Shown in pieces: positions 53,017 through 62,542 of a stretch of DNA of 64,000 bases. How positions within the stretch are numbered: position 1 is the first letter of the stretch; every line of letters starts with the position of its first letter. The notes beneath the pieces are model-generated. The model ran no database searches. It saw nothing but the letters and a program-made list of their open reading frames with translations, and was not told the DNA's origin. Origin of the DNA: JASJBU01 sp039714735 (GTDB lineage Bacteria > Pseudomonadota > Gammaproteobacteria > Chromatiales > Chromatiaceae); contig JBDLIT010000006.1 in the NCBI GenBank assembly GCA_039714735.1, positions 1-64,000 on the forward strand, written 5' to 3'. Position numbers and translations under genes: made by a program.

Positions 53017-54282
53017 ATGGAGATCATCTCCGAATGGGGTTTTGTGTTTATGACCCTGGCCGTTATCTTCGGCTTTTACATGACTTGGGGCATCGGCGCC
53101 AATGACGTCGCCAATGCCATGGGAACTTCTGTTGGCTCAGGCGCCATCACGGTTAAACAGGCCATTGTCATTGCCGCAATATTCGAGTTTGCCGGCGCCT
53201 TCATTGCCGGTGGCCAGGTCACCAAGACCATCCGCAAGGGTATTATCGATCCTGCCTCGATCGCTGGTTCGCCGGAGCTTCTAGTCTACGGCATGCTGGC
53301 GGCACTCTTGGCAGCCGCCATCTGGTTAATGGTCGCCTCAACCAGAGGCTGGCCGGTTTCCACCACCCATACCATTGTCGGCGCCATCGTTGGTTTCGCA
53401 ATGGCCGGCATTGGTATGGATGCCGTCAATTGGGTCAAGATCGGTGGTATCGTAGCCAGTTGGCTGGTATCGCCATTGATTGGTGGCACGATCGCGCTAT
53501 TGTTGATGTTGAGTGTACGAAAACTCATCCTCAACGCCGAACAACCTTTCAAGCAGGCCCAAAAATGGGGCCCGGTCTATGTCTTTCTGGTTGGCTTCAT
53601 TGTCGCTCTGGTCACCCTTTTCAAGGGTCTAAAGCACCTCAACCTGGAACTCAGCGGCATTGAGAGTTTCATTGCCGCCTTGGTGGTTGGCATTGTCGTT
53701 GCCTTTATTGGAAAAATGATGATCAATAAGGTCAAGGTGGATGATACGGCTGATCGCGACTTCCACTATGCCAGCGTAGAAAAGGCATTCACCCCGTTGA
53801 TGATCTTTACCGCCTGCGCCATGGCTTTTGCCCATGGATCGAATGATGTAGCAAATGGTATCGGTCCCCTGGCCGCAGTGGTTTCCATCGTCGATAGCGG
53901 TGGTGAAGTTGCGCAGAAGGCCGGACTGCCAATCTGGATCCTGATCCTCGGTGGCGCCGGTATCGTCATCGGCCTGGCCACTATGGGCTACAAGGTGATG
54001 CAGACCATCGGCACCAAGATCACCGAATTGACGCCAACCCGTGGCTACTGCGCCACATTGGCTGCCGCCACAACTGTCGTGTTGGCCTCCAAAACCGGCC
54101 TGCCGGTCTCCACCACGCATATTGCGGTAGGTGCTGTCATGGGGGTTGGTCTGGCGCGGGGAATCGGTGCGGTTGACCTGCGGGTACTCGGTAATATCGT
54201 TATTTCCTGGGTGATTACCCTGCCGGTTGGTGGAATCTTGGCTGCGATGATCTTTTTCATTCTTAAAGGCATTTTCAGCTAA
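53017..54282 (+). CDS. Pit-type inorganic phosphate transporter, copy 2
   Basis: A 421-aa PiT/PHO-4 permease, nearly collinear with copy 1. Signature repeats: GANDVANAMGTSVGSG (about 28-43) and GSNDVANGIGPLAAVV (about 282-297), with PVSTTH in each half. Low-affinity phosphate uptake driven by the proton or sodium gradient is the family role. A strong intrinsic terminator follows, so transcription of the P-loop gene downstream needs its own promoter or read-through. Confidence 0.93.
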   Translation: MEIISEWGFVFMTLAVIFGFYMTWGIGANDVANAMGTSVGSGAITVKQAIVIAAIFEFAGAFIAGGQVTKTIRKGIIDPASIAGSPELLVYGMLAALLAAAIWLMVASTRGWPVSTTHTIVGAIVGFAMAGIGMDAVNWVKIGGIVASWLVSPLIGGTIALLLMLSVRKLILNAEQPFKQAQKWGPVYVFLVGFIVALVTLFKGLKHLNLELSGIESFIAALVVGIVVAFIGKMMINKVKVDDTADRDFHYASVEKAFTPLMIFTACAMAFAHGSNDVANGIGPLAAVVSIVDSGGEVAQKAGLPIWILILGGAGIVIGLATMGYKVMQTIGTKITELTPTRGYCATLAAATTVVLASKTGLPVSTTHIAVGAVMGVGLARGIGAVDLRVLGNIVISWVITLPVGGILAAMIFFILKGIFS

Positions 54283-54299
54283 AACTGGTCGTTGAAGAC

Positions 54300-54330
54300 A
54301 AAGCCCCCGTTAACGGGGGCTTTGTTTTTT
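54300..54330 (+). terminator. Strong intrinsic terminator after Pit copy 2
   Basis: AAAGCCCCC (54300-54308) and GGGGGCTTT (54315-54323) form a 9-bp GC-rich stem with a six-base loop (GTTAAC), followed by G and six T. This is the clearest terminator in the window. Confidence 0.92.
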
Positions 54331-54395
54331 CGTCTACGCCTCAGACATGTGCTATCAACACTGATGACGATAATGCCCGCCAACGCCAGAGTGTT

Positions 54396-55004
54396 ATGAA
54401 TTTATTCAAAACGACACCTGTAGAAAAGCTTCGTCAAATCAAAGGCATCAAATTTCCTTCTCATATCAATTTTCGTCAACTGCTGATTACCGGTCCACCC
54501 GGAGCGGGTAAGAGCACCCTTATACGAAAACTCGGCGGATGGTCTGAAGAAGGATATATCGATCTTTCGTTGAAAAGGTGGTGGACTGCAGAATGTCTCT
54601 CACTACGCCCTAGGGAAGTACATCTCGGTTACCCCTTTAAAGGCCATAAGCGGACACTGGCCGTTTTCGATAAGGCTTGGCTGGAATCCAAAAAATCATT
54701 GGATCTCGATTACGAACGCATCAGAATCCCTCCAGTGAAGCGTTATTTTTTCTCCGTGAATTGGCATAAAAGATATGTGTTTGAATTTCTTTTACCACCT
54801 GCTGAGCTTTTGTTCCAACGCAGACTGCTAAGAGCCAAGCATGGCACCCATCCTGTAGATGCAGACCTCGAACATAAAAAGGTAGTCGAGCAGATATTAA
54901 CCTATGAGCAAGCCGCACTTTACCTGCATCAAAAAGGTCTATATGTCTATATCAGGGAGGATATCGATAAGCCACCCCTGAGGATAATTGACCCGGAAAT
55001 ATAA
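54396..55004 (+). CDS. P-loop NTPase (RPRExHL family), copy 2
   Basis: A 202-aa close relative of copy 1 at 42448: Walker A GPPGAGKST (33-41), KRWW, LRPREVHLGYPF and NWHKRYVFEFLLP at the same spacing, and the same length. The phosphatase gene starts two bases after its stop, repeating the arrangement of the first locus. It lies 66 bases after the Pit terminator and has no clear promoter of its own. No characterised relative is known to me. Confidence 0.76.
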   Translation: MNLFKTTPVEKLRQIKGIKFPSHINFRQLLITGPPGAGKSTLIRKLGGWSEEGYIDLSLKRWWTAECLSLRPREVHLGYPFKGHKRTLAVFDKAWLESKKSLDLDYERIRIPPVKRYFFSVNWHKRYVFEFLLPPAELLFQRRLLRAKHGTHPVDADLEHKKVVEQILTYEQAALYLHQKGLYVYIREDIDKPPLRIIDPEI

Positions 55005-55006
55005 CA

Positions 55007-56464
55007 ATGGTATTTCAGGCTTTAAAACCCGACAAGGGCCTCTTAAAAAGATTAAAAGACAGTTTTTCCGGATTGGCTCAATGTGAAGAGCTTGATCTCA
55101 AACATGCATACCGCATGGATATTAAGAAGATCCGCCTACCACTGAAAAATTATCCGATTCAGCTTAATATCGGCTCTGATGCTACTCATGCACTGCATAT
55201 CTACCCTGAACGTCAGATCAATGACAAGCAACAAGACACACTGGTAGACCGTTATATAATTTATAATCCAAAAAGTTATTTTAAGGAGATCTCCGGATTT
55301 TTTCGTCTCGATTCAGGGGATAAACTCATTATTGGTCGCAATCAGGATGGTCAGAATAATATTTTGAAGCTGGCAGAAGATATTGCCGGGCGTCATCTCA
55401 GCATCACCAACAATAAAGGTAGTCTTGTATTCAAGTGCCTTGATACAGAACGCGGCGCATGCATTTCTCCCTTGATCAAAACCAAGGACCTCAACCGCAT
55501 CAACAAATGGCGTTTCGCCAAACTCAAACGCCTGCGGGCTATTTACGGGGGCTCAATAACCTCCCTGCCCCCAGAGAATGCACTTGACCTGATACGCAAA
55601 ATAAACGGAATCATGCAAGATGAGGTCAACCGCCCCAAAGACAAGGAAGGAAATCCAGGCGGCATCCTTGCTATTCCACCAAACACTATACCCTTTCTGG
55701 TAGGGGACCTGCACACAAAAGCTGACAATCTACTTGTCATTCTCAGTCATAACGGCTTTCTCGAGGCGCTGAAAAAAGGCCGCGCCTGCCTTGTCATTCT
55801 GGGTGATGCCGTTCACTCAGAAGAGGACGGGCAGTTGGAGAAGATGCAGAGTTCCATGTTAATTATGGATTTGATTTTCAAACTTAAGCTGCGCTTTCCA
55901 AAACAGGTATTCTACTTGCGTGGCAACCACGACAGTTTTTCAGAGGAAATAGGCAAAAGGGGTGTGCCGCAAGGATTAATATGGGAAAGGGCATTGATCA
56001 AATTCAGAGGCGAAAGTTATCGGGATGAAATGCAGCGTTTTTACCACCTGCTTCCCTATATCGCTTATTCTGATCACTTTATTGCCTGCCATGCGGCCCC
56101 TCCCACCTCCAGGGTCTGTTTCAGCGACTTGGTTAATATCAGGAACAATCCATCCTTGGCCAATCAACTGATAAACAACCGTCTTCGTAAGCCGAATAAA
56201 CCATCAGGTTACTTCAAACGTGAGATAAAAAATTTCCGCAAATGCATGAGGGTCAGTCCCGATACACCGGTAATCGTCGGCCATACGCCGTTAAGTAATG
56301 ATGATACGCTCTGGGAAAAGGCAGGAGATATTGAGAACCACACTATTATCTATGGAAGTGATGACAAATGGGTGGGGGTGATCACGCAGATTGACAAGCA
56401 GATGTATCCGTTGCGTTACCCTACCGAGCCCCTGATTCCCCTTATCAATGCCATCGAGACATGA
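55007..56464 (+). CDS. FHA-like/PPP-type metallophosphatase, copy 2
   Basis: A 485-aa protein. An FHA-like domain is clearer than in copy 1 (about 95-165: KLIIGRNQDG, GRHLSITNNKGSLVFKCLD, ACIS). It is joined to a PPP-like metallophosphatase domain (about 228-480) with GDLH (233-236), GDAVHSEEDG, RGNHD (His308, Asp309), CHAAP and GHTP. FHA domains bind phosphothreonine, so the protein may read a phosphorylated partner and dephosphorylate it. The P-loop gene two bases upstream is the likely partner. Its ATG is clear. Confidence 0.78.
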   Translation: MVFQALKPDKGLLKRLKDSFSGLAQCEELDLKHAYRMDIKKIRLPLKNYPIQLNIGSDATHALHIYPERQINDKQQDTLVDRYIIYNPKSYFKEISGFFRLDSGDKLIIGRNQDGQNNILKLAEDIAGRHLSITNNKGSLVFKCLDTERGACISPLIKTKDLNRINKWRFAKLKRLRAIYGGSITSLPPENALDLIRKINGIMQDEVNRPKDKEGNPGGILAIPPNTIPFLVGDLHTKADNLLVILSHNGFLEALKKGRACLVILGDAVHSEEDGQLEKMQSSMLIMDLIFKLKLRFPKQVFYLRGNHDSFSEEIGKRGVPQGLIWERALIKFRGESYRDEMQRFYHLLPYIAYSDHFIACHAAPPTSRVCFSDLVNIRNNPSLANQLINNRLRKPNKPSGYFKREIKNFRKCMRVSPDTPVIVGHTPLSNDDTLWEKAGDIENHTIIYGSDDKWVGVITQIDKQMYPLRYPTEPLIPLINAIET

Positions 56465-56575
56465 AGAAAAAAGTAAAAATGAGCGCCTGTAAATAAAGCT
56501 CTCTTGCACTATCTTCAATTATTTTAACGAAAAACAAATACTGGAGCCGTAAAAGCTACCTGATTCGATCCTACA

Positions 56576-57838
56576 CTAGAGCAACTGCTCAAGCCGCACT
56601 TTGATAATTGAGCGGGCATCCGCCTCCAAGACCGTAATACGATAACCATTCTCTTCGATCCAATCGCCACTTTCAGGAATGTGCCGCAGACGGCTTACGA
56701 TAAACCCGCCTATCGTATGCGCTTCCCCCACTGGAAATTTTGCATATAAAATATCGTTCACCTCTGAAATCGGCATCCTGCCACTCATCAGATGGGATAT
56801 TTCGCTCTCATGCTCGATGTTGATACGCTCCTTTGGATGATACTCATCGAAATCGTACCCCACATCGATCTCTCCAACGACTTCCTCGAATACATCCTCC
56901 ATGGTAAGAATACCAATGGCGGAACCGAACTCGTCCACCACCACAGCCAGGTGATCTTCTCTCGCTTGGAGTTGGGGAAGTGCTCGATCAATGGTCTGCT
57001 TTGGTGATAGATAGAGCGCGGGACTCACGTAATCGGAGATGGGCTGATCCTCAAGATCCGGTTTCATCAGATCCCAGGTACTCAGCGTGAGTACACCCTT
57101 GACGTTGGTGATATTACCCCGGTAAACAGGCAGGCGATTATAGCCATGCTTTATCACGGTACGAACCGCCTCCTTCATATTACGCATTTCATTGAACCCA
57201 ACCACATCCGCCAACGGGATCATCGCCTCACCCACAGTGGTATCTGCAAAACGAATGATACGGCGAATTCTTTTTCGGTCTATTGGCGAAGGATCGGATG
57301 CAGTCTCCGACACATCAAGAAGAACCCGCAGTTCTTCCCGGGTGATAAACATGTTCTGGGGTACCGTGCCATCACCCACGATGCGCGTGATAAACCTCGC
57401 CACGCCGCTGAAAATGAAGATAACCGGGTAAAATAGGTAGGAAAAGAAACGTAACGCATAGATCAGGCGGCTTGCAATGGTGTCAGCCTTTTGCTGGAAG
57501 ATACTCTTAGGCACCACTTCACCCAGAATCAATAGCAATGGCGTCATCACGACAACTGAAATCAAATCACCGCTGGCGCCGAACAGATCAATAAAGATCA
57601 AGGCTCCCAAGGTCGAAATAGTAACAGTCGCAATATTGGTGCCGACCAGGGTCGTGCCCAGGATCACATCAGGCGTTTTGAAAAGCTTCAGCACCAGCCC
57701 CGCACCCTTGTCCCCGATCTTGGCCTGATGGCGTAACTTCAATTTATCCGAGTTCACCATTGCAATTTCGGAACCGGAGAAAAAACCCTTCAGGAGCAGA
57801 AAAACCACAATCAACAGGAGTTCAAGCACCCAATCCAT
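56576..57838 (-). CDS. CNNM/CorC-family transporter, copy 2
   Basis: A 420-aa protein with the DUF21/CNNM membrane domain (KGFFSGSEIAMVNSDKLKL, ILGEVVPKSIFQQ), a CBS pair (AMIPLADVVGFNEM to GILTMEDVFEEVVGEID) and a C-terminal CorC_HlyC domain (about 345-415). It starts one base into the stop of copy 3 (TGATG), so both are one transcript. Mg2+ or Co2+ transport is the family role. The loop between the membrane and CBS parts (SETASDPSPIDRKRIRR) is longer than in copy 1. Confidence 0.9.
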   Translation of the reverse strand: MDWVLELLLIVVFLLLKGFFSGSEIAMVNSDKLKLRHQAKIGDKGAGLVLKLFKTPDVILGTTLVGTNIATVTISTLGALIFIDLFGASGDLISVVVMTPLLLILGEVVPKSIFQQKADTIASRLIYALRFFSYLFYPVIFIFSGVARFITRIVGDGTVPQNMFITREELRVLLDVSETASDPSPIDRKRIRRIIRFADTTVGEAMIPLADVVGFNEMRNMKEAVRTVIKHGYNRLPVYRGNITNVKGVLTLSTWDLMKPDLEDQPISDYVSPALYLSPKQTIDRALPQLQAREDHLAVVVDEFGSAIGILTMEDVFEEVVGEIDVGYDFDEYHPKERINIEHESEISHLMSGRMPISEVNDILYAKFPVGEAHTIGGFIVSRLRHIPESGDWIEENGYRITVLEADARSIIKVRLEQLL

Positions 57839-59280
57839 CAGTCATCCGCCTTTTGTTTTTTTGTAGGGTTCTCAATATCGTCATCTAATTCAGCAGTATC
57901 CGAGCCACTCGTACCGGCTTCAGACATCACAACTCCTTCATCCTCAAGCAGCTGTTTCTCATCACTCTCAGTGGATTGTTTCTGAACCTGAACCAGACTG
58001 ATTCTTAAACCTTTTACCTCCCGTGAAATGAATTCATATCCCTCATAGGAGACCTTATCGCCAACCTTCGGAAGACCATCGAATAATCGGAAGGCAACCC
58101 CCCCAATCGTAGTCATTACCGGATCGTCAATGTCAAAATTAGTCAGATTGTAGAAATCGCCGAGTCGCATATCGCCAGGAACGATATAGCTGTTTTCATC
58201 CTCCTCCTTGTAGTATTCCTGCCCTTCCATCCGTCCCGTTATCTCACCAAAGATGAACTTCAATACATCCTTCATGGTGACTATGCCCAGCACCTCTCCA
58301 TATTCACCCAGGATGATGGCCACCCGGGTGTTGTGTGCCTGGAAATAGTCGAACATTTCGTCCACTTTCTTGGTCGGGGGTACGAAATGCGCCGGCTTGA
58401 GAATCACATCCAATGTTACCTGCGATAGGTCCCCTCCCCCTCGCACCAACTTCAAAATATCTTCGGAATGCAGAAACCCGATGACATTATCCCAATGCCC
58501 CTGATAGACAGGAATCCTCGGATGTTGATAATTGCGAAAGTTTTCGATCAATTCATCGGTCGGCAGGTCGGCGTCGAGAAAACGAATGCGTGGCCCTGGC
58601 GTCATTATTCGGGAAATATCGGTCTCGGCAGCCTCCAGTAAATTATCGATCAGCACCCTCTCGGTCGCATCGATAATGCCCGTCTCCTCACCCTCTTCCA
58701 GCAATGTCCTCCACTCGTCCCTTTGGAGGATATTTTCCCGGTCGACTTCATCCCCCACGATAAAGGTGGTGATGCGGTCGGCCACCAGTCGGACAGCCTC
58801 CCTAAGTGGAGTGATAAACACTATCCATCGCGGCAGAAGACGGGCGGTCAGACGGGTCGAGAATTTTACCGGAAAACTGACTGCGATGGTCTTAGGGGTC
58901 ACCTCACCGATCAAAAGCAGTAAAGGCACCATAATCAGGATATTGATCCAACCAATATCCGCCTCACCGAAAATGAGCAGCAGGATAGCCGCCATATTGA
59001 CCGCTGAGGCGATATTGACCAATTCATTGCCGCACAAGATCGATATGATCAGGCGCCTTGGCTCATCCAGCATGGCATGGATATTTTCCGAGTGCTTGTC
59101 CCGGGATTGCCTTAGTTTCTGCAGATCGATACGACTTAGGGAAAAGAGTGCAGTTTCAGAACCGGAGAAGACAGCTGACAAACTGAGAAAAAGTATTTGG
59201 AACATGACGCGTACTGCCAGTTCCACATCAGTAGATGTGATCGCCAGTGATTCATAGAATGCAATGAGCTCATTCATCAA
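57838..59280 (-). CDS. CNNM/CorC-family transporter, copy 3
   Basis: A 480-aa protein: N-terminal periplasmic-side stretch, DUF21/CNNM domain (AVFSGSETALFSLSRIDLQKL, LLIGEVTPKTIAVSF), CBS pair (IMTPGPRIRFLDADL to GIVTMKDVLKFIFGEITGR) and CorC_HlyC domain, then an acidic disordered tail of about 45 residues (EKQLLEDEGV to NPTKKQKADD). It is the first gene of a two-gene operon with copy 2 and is divergent from pstS across the Pho-box region. Confidence 0.9.
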   Translation of the reverse strand: MMNELIAFYESLAITSTDVELAVRVMFQILFLSLSAVFSGSETALFSLSRIDLQKLRQSRDKHSENIHAMLDEPRRLIISILCGNELVNIASAVNMAAILLLIFGEADIGWINILIMVPLLLLIGEVTPKTIAVSFPVKFSTRLTARLLPRWIVFITPLREAVRLVADRITTFIVGDEVDRENILQRDEWRTLLEEGEETGIIDATERVLIDNLLEAAETDISRIMTPGPRIRFLDADLPTDELIENFRNYQHPRIPVYQGHWDNVIGFLHSEDILKLVRGGGDLSQVTLDVILKPAHFVPPTKKVDEMFDYFQAHNTRVAIILGEYGEVLGIVTMKDVLKFIFGEITGRMEGQEYYKEEDENSYIVPGDMRLGDFYNLTNFDIDDPVMTTIGGVAFRLFDGLPKVGDKVSYEGYEFISREVKGLRISLVQVQKQSTESDEKQLLEDEGVVMSEAGTSGSDTAELDDDIENPTKKQKADD

Positions 59281-59454
59281 TTCTGTCCGATCGCCGACCC
59301 TGATTTTTTGATATTAGTAAAGAGCAAGAGAATAGCACTTAATAGATATTCTGATGAGCATTTTTTATTCAGTTTGAAATGTTCGAGGAAAACAACGATA
59401 TCTTTGCTCAACGCAAGAAAGGAATTAAAACACTAAAATCATTAAATTAGGCGC

Positions 59455-59505
59455 GTGTCATAATATTGTAATATTTTTGTCATATCATCGCCTGGTTATT
59501 ATATT
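59455..59505 (+). promoter_or_regulatory. Pho box and promoter of pstS
   Basis: Three 7-bp units with 4-bp spacers: GTGTCAT (59455-59461), TTGTAAT (59466-59472) and TTGTCAT (59477-59483). The first and third fit the CTGTCAT consensus of PhoB boxes closely. TTGTCA (59477-59482) is 17 bp from TATATT (59500-59505), so the last unit doubles as the -35. GGAGG for pstS lies at 59516-59520. Confidence 0.88.
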
Positions 59506-59523
59506 CGATACACCAGGAGGAAA

Positions 59524-60429
59524 ATGATGAAAAAACAATTATTAACTACCCTACTGATTACAAGCACCTGTCTCGCAACTAGTTTTCCGGCGTTTGCAGA
59601 TCGGACTGTTATCCAGAATAAGGGCTCCGACACACTCGTAAATGTGGCTCAAGCCTGGGCGGAGGCCTACCGGGATGTCAATCCTGATATAGCTATTGCC
59701 GTATCGGGTGGCGGGTCAGGTACAGGTATTGCTTCCATGATCAATGGCACTGTCGATATTGCCAATGCCAGCCGCAAGATGAAGGACAAAGAACTCAAAG
59801 CGGCCAAGAAGTCCAACCGGAACCCTGTGGAACATGTCGTGGGTTATGATGCCCTGGCAGTGTTTCTGAACAAGGCCAATCCTGCGGATTCACTCACCCT
59901 GAGTCAGCTCGCCCAGATCTTTGGCCGTGGTGGAAATGCAACCAAGTGGTCAGATCTGGGACTGAAGGTTCCAGGTTGTGATAGTGATAAAATCGTTGTC
60001 GTCAGCCGCCAGAACAATTCAGGCACCTATGTCTACTTCAAAAAGGCAATACTGAAAACCGCCGCCAAAAAAGGCGTGATCGAAAAAGGTAAGTTCCGTC
60101 AGGGCACGCTGGACATGCACGGCTCCAAGGATGTGGTCGATCTGGTTGAAAAGACTCCCTGCGCGATTGGTTACAGCGGTCTGGCATACGCTACCGATCA
60201 TCTGAAAATGGTCTGCGTCGACGGTGAGGATGGCAAACCCTGCGTCTCTCCCAGCGTTGCGACAGCCAGTGACCGCAGCTATCCGATCGCCCGCCCTCTC
60301 TTCATGTACACCAATGGCGAGCCCGCAGGTGCAATCAAGACCTATCTCGATTGGATAAAAAGCGACACCGGGCAATGCATACTGATGAAAAAAGGCTATG
60401 CCCCAGCCAAAGACGTAAAGTGTAACTAA
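59524..60429 (+). CDS. pstS: Phosphate ABC transporter substrate-binding protein PstS
   Basis: Periplasmic phosphate-binding protein, 301 aa. Signal peptide MMKKQLLTTLLITSTCLATS ending at PAFA. The mature protein starts DRTVIQNKGSDTLV and contains SGGGSGTGIASMINGTVDIANASR, the phosphate-binding loops of the PstS family. NNSGTYVYFKKAIL and AIGYSGLAYA are further family regions. It is the first gene of pstS-phoU-pstC-pstA-pstB, with a Pho-box promoter. Two hairpins follow, which usually keeps pstS mRNA more abundant than the rest. Confidence 0.95.
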   Translation: MMKKQLLTTLLITSTCLATSFPAFADRTVIQNKGSDTLVNVAQAWAEAYRDVNPDIAIAVSGGGSGTGIASMINGTVDIANASRKMKDKELKAAKKSNRNPVEHVVGYDALAVFLNKANPADSLTLSQLAQIFGRGGNATKWSDLGLKVPGCDSDKIVVVSRQNNSGTYVYFKKAILKTAAKKGVIEKGKFRQGTLDMHGSKDVVDLVEKTPCAIGYSGLAYATDHLKMVCVDGEDGKPCVSPSVATASDRSYPIARPLFMYTNGEPAGAIKTYLDWIKSDTGQCILMKKGYAPAKDVKCN

Positions 60430-60436
60430 GTCATCT

Positions 60437-60501
60437 CTAAACCTTATGGTTTAGTCTCTAATTTATAATAAAACGATTTGGGGCGTATGCTGATACGCCC
60501 C
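60437..60501 (+). terminator. Two hairpins between pstS and phoU
   Basis: CTAAACC/GGTTTAG (60437-60443, 60448-60454) and the stronger GGGGCGTAT/ATACGCCCC (60480-60488, 60493-60501, loop GCTG). No T run follows the second one. They look like partial terminators or mRNA-stabilising stems that let pstS be expressed above the downstream genes. Confidence 0.55.
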
Positions 60502-60526
60502 ATTCTGAATAAGGCGGAAGCTAACG

Positions 60527-61603
60527 ATGTCACATCTTGAAGCCCGGCTGGAACGTGATCTGAACCAGATACGTCAACAGATAGATGATCAGGCCAAACT
60601 GGTGCAGGAAGCCATCAAACAATCGGTACATGCCCTGCAAACCGGTAATTCAAAACTGGCCTATGCCACAGTACTGAATGATCACCCGATCAATCGCAAA
60701 ATGCGTGAGATCGACCGCCTCTGCCACAGCTTTATTGCAGTTCACCTCCCCAGCGCCGGGCATCTGCGGGTGATTTCTTCGACCATCAGGGTCAATATTG
60801 CACTGGAGCGGATCGGTGACTATGCAGGCACTATCGCCCGAGAATCGGTCAAGCTCTCCTCTCCACCAAGTGGCTCAACAGTTGACACTCTGGAACTCGT
60901 TTCCGGTGAAGCTCAGCAGATTCTGGATCAGGCAAGCAGTGCTTTCCATGAGAACAATGCTGAAGCAGCCAAGGCCGTGATCAAGCAAGCCGCCAAACTT
61001 GAGCAGAGTCTTGAGCCCATCTATAAGCGCATGCTGTCAGATATTTCAGCTGAAAACACACGGGATCAACTCGGTGTATTCATTATTCTAAACCAGCTGA
61101 AAAGAGTGGCGGATCAAGCTAAAAATATCTGTGAGGACACGGTGTTCTCGGTGACCGGCGATACCAAAGCCCCCAAGGTTTACAACATCCTTTTCCTTGA
61201 TGAGCGTAACAGCCTGCGCAGTCAGATGGCGGAAGCCATTGGCAAGATGAATTTCCCTAACAGCGGCCAGTACAGCAGTGCCGGACTGACACCAGCCGAC
61301 TCGGTCAATCAGGGATTGATCGATTTTCTGGAGGGTCGCGGCATCTCACCGCAGGAGGCTGAGGTCCGGGCCGTCAGCGACATCACCTATGATGAACTGG
61401 TTACGTTTCATATTATTGTCTCCCTCGGTAATTCGGTATCCGAATATATTGATGAGGTCCCCTTCCACACGACTGTACTTGAATGGGATGTGGGCCCTTC
61501 CCCCAAGGCTGATGACAGCGCAGCCATAGAGTCACTCTACAGAGAACTAGCGGTTAAAATCAGTGACCTGATGACCCTTCTCCGTGGTGAAGGGGCATCA
61601 TGA
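60527..61603 (+). CDS. PhoU fused to an inactive LMW-phosphatase-like domain
   Basis: A 358-aa fusion. Residues about 1-210 are PhoU (two helical bundles, HPINRKMREIDRLCHSFIA and FIILNQLKRVADQAKNICEDT). Residues about 218-358 resemble the low-molecular-weight protein tyrosine phosphatase/ArsC fold: YNILFLDERNSLRSQMAEA matches the usual FVCxxNxxRSxMAE, but the catalytic Cys is Asp225. The domain therefore cannot use the Cys chemistry, while the loop Arg-Ser remain. It may bind phosphate or arsenate as a sensor. It sits between pstS and pstC, so control of Pst and PhoR is the likely role. Its stop is two bases before the pstC start. Confidence 0.85.
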   Translation: MSHLEARLERDLNQIRQQIDDQAKLVQEAIKQSVHALQTGNSKLAYATVLNDHPINRKMREIDRLCHSFIAVHLPSAGHLRVISSTIRVNIALERIGDYAGTIARESVKLSSPPSGSTVDTLELVSGEAQQILDQASSAFHENNAEAAKAVIKQAAKLEQSLEPIYKRMLSDISAENTRDQLGVFIILNQLKRVADQAKNICEDTVFSVTGDTKAPKVYNILFLDERNSLRSQMAEAIGKMNFPNSGQYSSAGLTPADSVNQGLIDFLEGRGISPQEAEVRAVSDITYDELVTFHIIVSLGNSVSEYIDEVPFHTTVLEWDVGPSPKADDSAAIESLYRELAVKISDLMTLLRGEGAS

Positions 61604-61604
61604 A

Positions 61605-62537
61605 ATGACAAGCGCAGAAATTAAGTCGTCTGCCGCTATGGACGATTTCGATAGCCGCGATACCGACTGGTATATCGACAAGCTGGTCCAACTGGTGGTC
61701 TTCGCCGGTGGTATCTCAGCCATTGTCTTCATCATCGGCATCTTTGTCTTCATTACATACCATGGCATGGGCTTTCTCATGGAAAGCTTCAGCTTCAGTG
61801 AGTTTTTCCTTTCCGAATGGTGGGAACCCACCGATGAAGACGAACCGACCTTCGGTATTCTGGCATTGATGGCTGGTACGGCCAGTGTCACCGGACTGGC
61901 CATGTTGGTGGCTATTCCTTTCTCGCTGGGCGCAGCGATCTTTATCGGTGAATTCGCAACCGGCAAGACCCGGGAGTTTCTCAAAATCCTGGTGGAACTG
62001 CTGGCCGCCATCCCCTCGGTAGTCTGGGGTTTCATCGGTCTTTCGATCATGAATCCACTCATCATCGACCTGTTCGATGTACCCGTGGGACTCAATGTAC
62101 TCAATGCCGGGATCATCCTGGGACTGATGGCGGCTCCGATCATGACCTCCATCGCGGAAGACGCCCTGAAGGCGGTACCCGATCGTTATCGCGAAGCGGC
62201 TGAGGCCCTCGGAGCCACCCGTTGGCAGGTCATCTATAAGACCATCCTGCCTGCCGCCAAAAATGGTCTGTTGGGAGCAGTGTTGCTGGGGGTCGGCCGG
62301 GGATTCGGCGAGACCATGGCAGTCCTCATGGCGACCGGCCATGCGGTTAACATCCCAGGCAGCATCTTCGATTCAGTCAGGGCGCTAACCGCCACCATCG
62401 CCGCTGAACTCGGCGAAACCGCGGTAGGTTCGGAACACTATCAGGCCCTGTTCACGATCGGCATCTTCCTGTTTGTGATCACTTTCCTCATCAATCTCAC
62501 CGCTGACCTGATCGTCAGAGGCATCCGTAAGGGTTAA
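61605..62537 (+). CDS. pstC: Phosphate ABC transporter permease PstC
   Basis: A 310-aa inner-membrane permease with about six helices. The N-terminal region before the first helix is about 30 residues. The ABC-permease loop EAAEALGATRWQVIYKTILPAAKNGLLGAV (EAA motif, about 198-227) is clear. SFSFSEFFLSEWWEPTDEDEP is a typical PstC periplasmic segment. ATG 61605 is chosen because AAGGGG lies upstream and it begins right after phoU; an ATG 21 bases earlier lies inside phoU. pstA follows five bases on. Confidence 0.93.
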   Translation: MTSAEIKSSAAMDDFDSRDTDWYIDKLVQLVVFAGGISAIVFIIGIFVFITYHGMGFLMESFSFSEFFLSEWWEPTDEDEPTFGILALMAGTASVTGLAMLVAIPFSLGAAIFIGEFATGKTREFLKILVELLAAIPSVVWGFIGLSIMNPLIIDLFDVPVGLNVLNAGIILGLMAAPIMTSIAEDALKAVPDRYREAAEALGATRWQVIYKTILPAAKNGLLGAVLLGVGRGFGETMAVLMATGHAVNIPGSIFDSVRALTATIAAELGETAVGSEHYQALFTIGIFLFVITFLINLTADLIVRGIRKG

Positions 62538-62542
62538 GCGTC

